From an uncultured Archangium sp. (lineage in GTDB: Bacteria > Myxococcota > Myxococcia > Myxococcales > Myxococcaceae), in NCBI GenBank assembly GCA_946479335.1, contig CAMLFP010000112.1:1-14236 (forward strand): a DNA stretch of 14,236 nt, written 5' to 3'. Below the pieces are notes generated by a model. The model was not told the DNA's origin. It worked only from the letters and a program-made list of their open reading frames with translations, and did not search any database. Below, piece by piece: positions 14,226 through 14,236 of this stretch. Positions within the stretch are counted from its first letter, which is position 1. Every line of letters starts with the position of its first letter. A program made the translations under genes and the position numbers.

Positions 14226-14236
14226 AGCGCGATCGG

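Noticed and set aside
1..14236. Search for CRISPR arrays, insertion sequences, integrases and attachment sites
   Set aside because: No regularly spaced repeats, transposase motifs or paired terminal repeats were seen; the tRNA has no visible duplicated 3' end within the window.

Overview
This is a high-GC, gene-dense bacterial window with many GTG starts. It encodes a lipoprotein serpin, an MshEN/HD-GYP/receiver/DUF4388 fusion, a HEAT-repeat protein and a large SNF2 helicase. That mix fits Myxococcota (a myxobacterium) best, but this is inferred from gene content and codon style, not from a marker gene. Most of the window looks like ordinary chromosome. I found no integrase, transposase, CRISPR array, rRNA or prophage gene.

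Layout from left to right. A minus-strand gene starts at 38 and leaves the window. Positions 39-286 carry no gene I can support, only a hairpin next to an unusual tRNA-Val(CAC)-like gene (287-357, minus). An amidase (509-1882, plus) is cut by one in-frame TAA at 1610-1612. It runs tail-to-tail into a serpin lipoprotein (minus), which diverges from a DgkA/UdpK-type membrane kinase with a C-terminal membrane extension (plus). An intrinsic terminator facing the minus strand ends a 63-residue protein gene that may have a sigma-54-like promoter. Next come a COG2509-type FAD-dependent oxidoreductase and, overlapping it by 4 nt, a small GYF_2-like membrane protein. A START-like secreted protein (minus) abuts that pair at its 3' end.

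From 6975 a plus-strand pair encodes an OB-fold protein resembling YhaM without its HD domain, and 3 nt later a four-domain protein: a c-di-GMP-type MshEN module, a degenerate HD-GYP, a receiver lacking its phospho-acceptor, and DUF4388/PATAN. It converges on a minus-strand operon read SNF2 helicase, HEAT-repeat protein, TatD-family hydrolase. That operon probably starts from a sigma-70-like promoter very close to the helicase ATG and ends at a strong palindrome at 9626-9646.

The points most worth a second look are the multidomain protein that appears to have lost catalytic and phosphorylation residues, the nonsense-interrupted amidase, the odd tRNA, the small-protein gene with its possible sigma-54 promoter, and the helicase/HEAT/TatD operon. 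I see no proven new system. The helicase operon is the closest candidate, and its upstream part lies outside the window.
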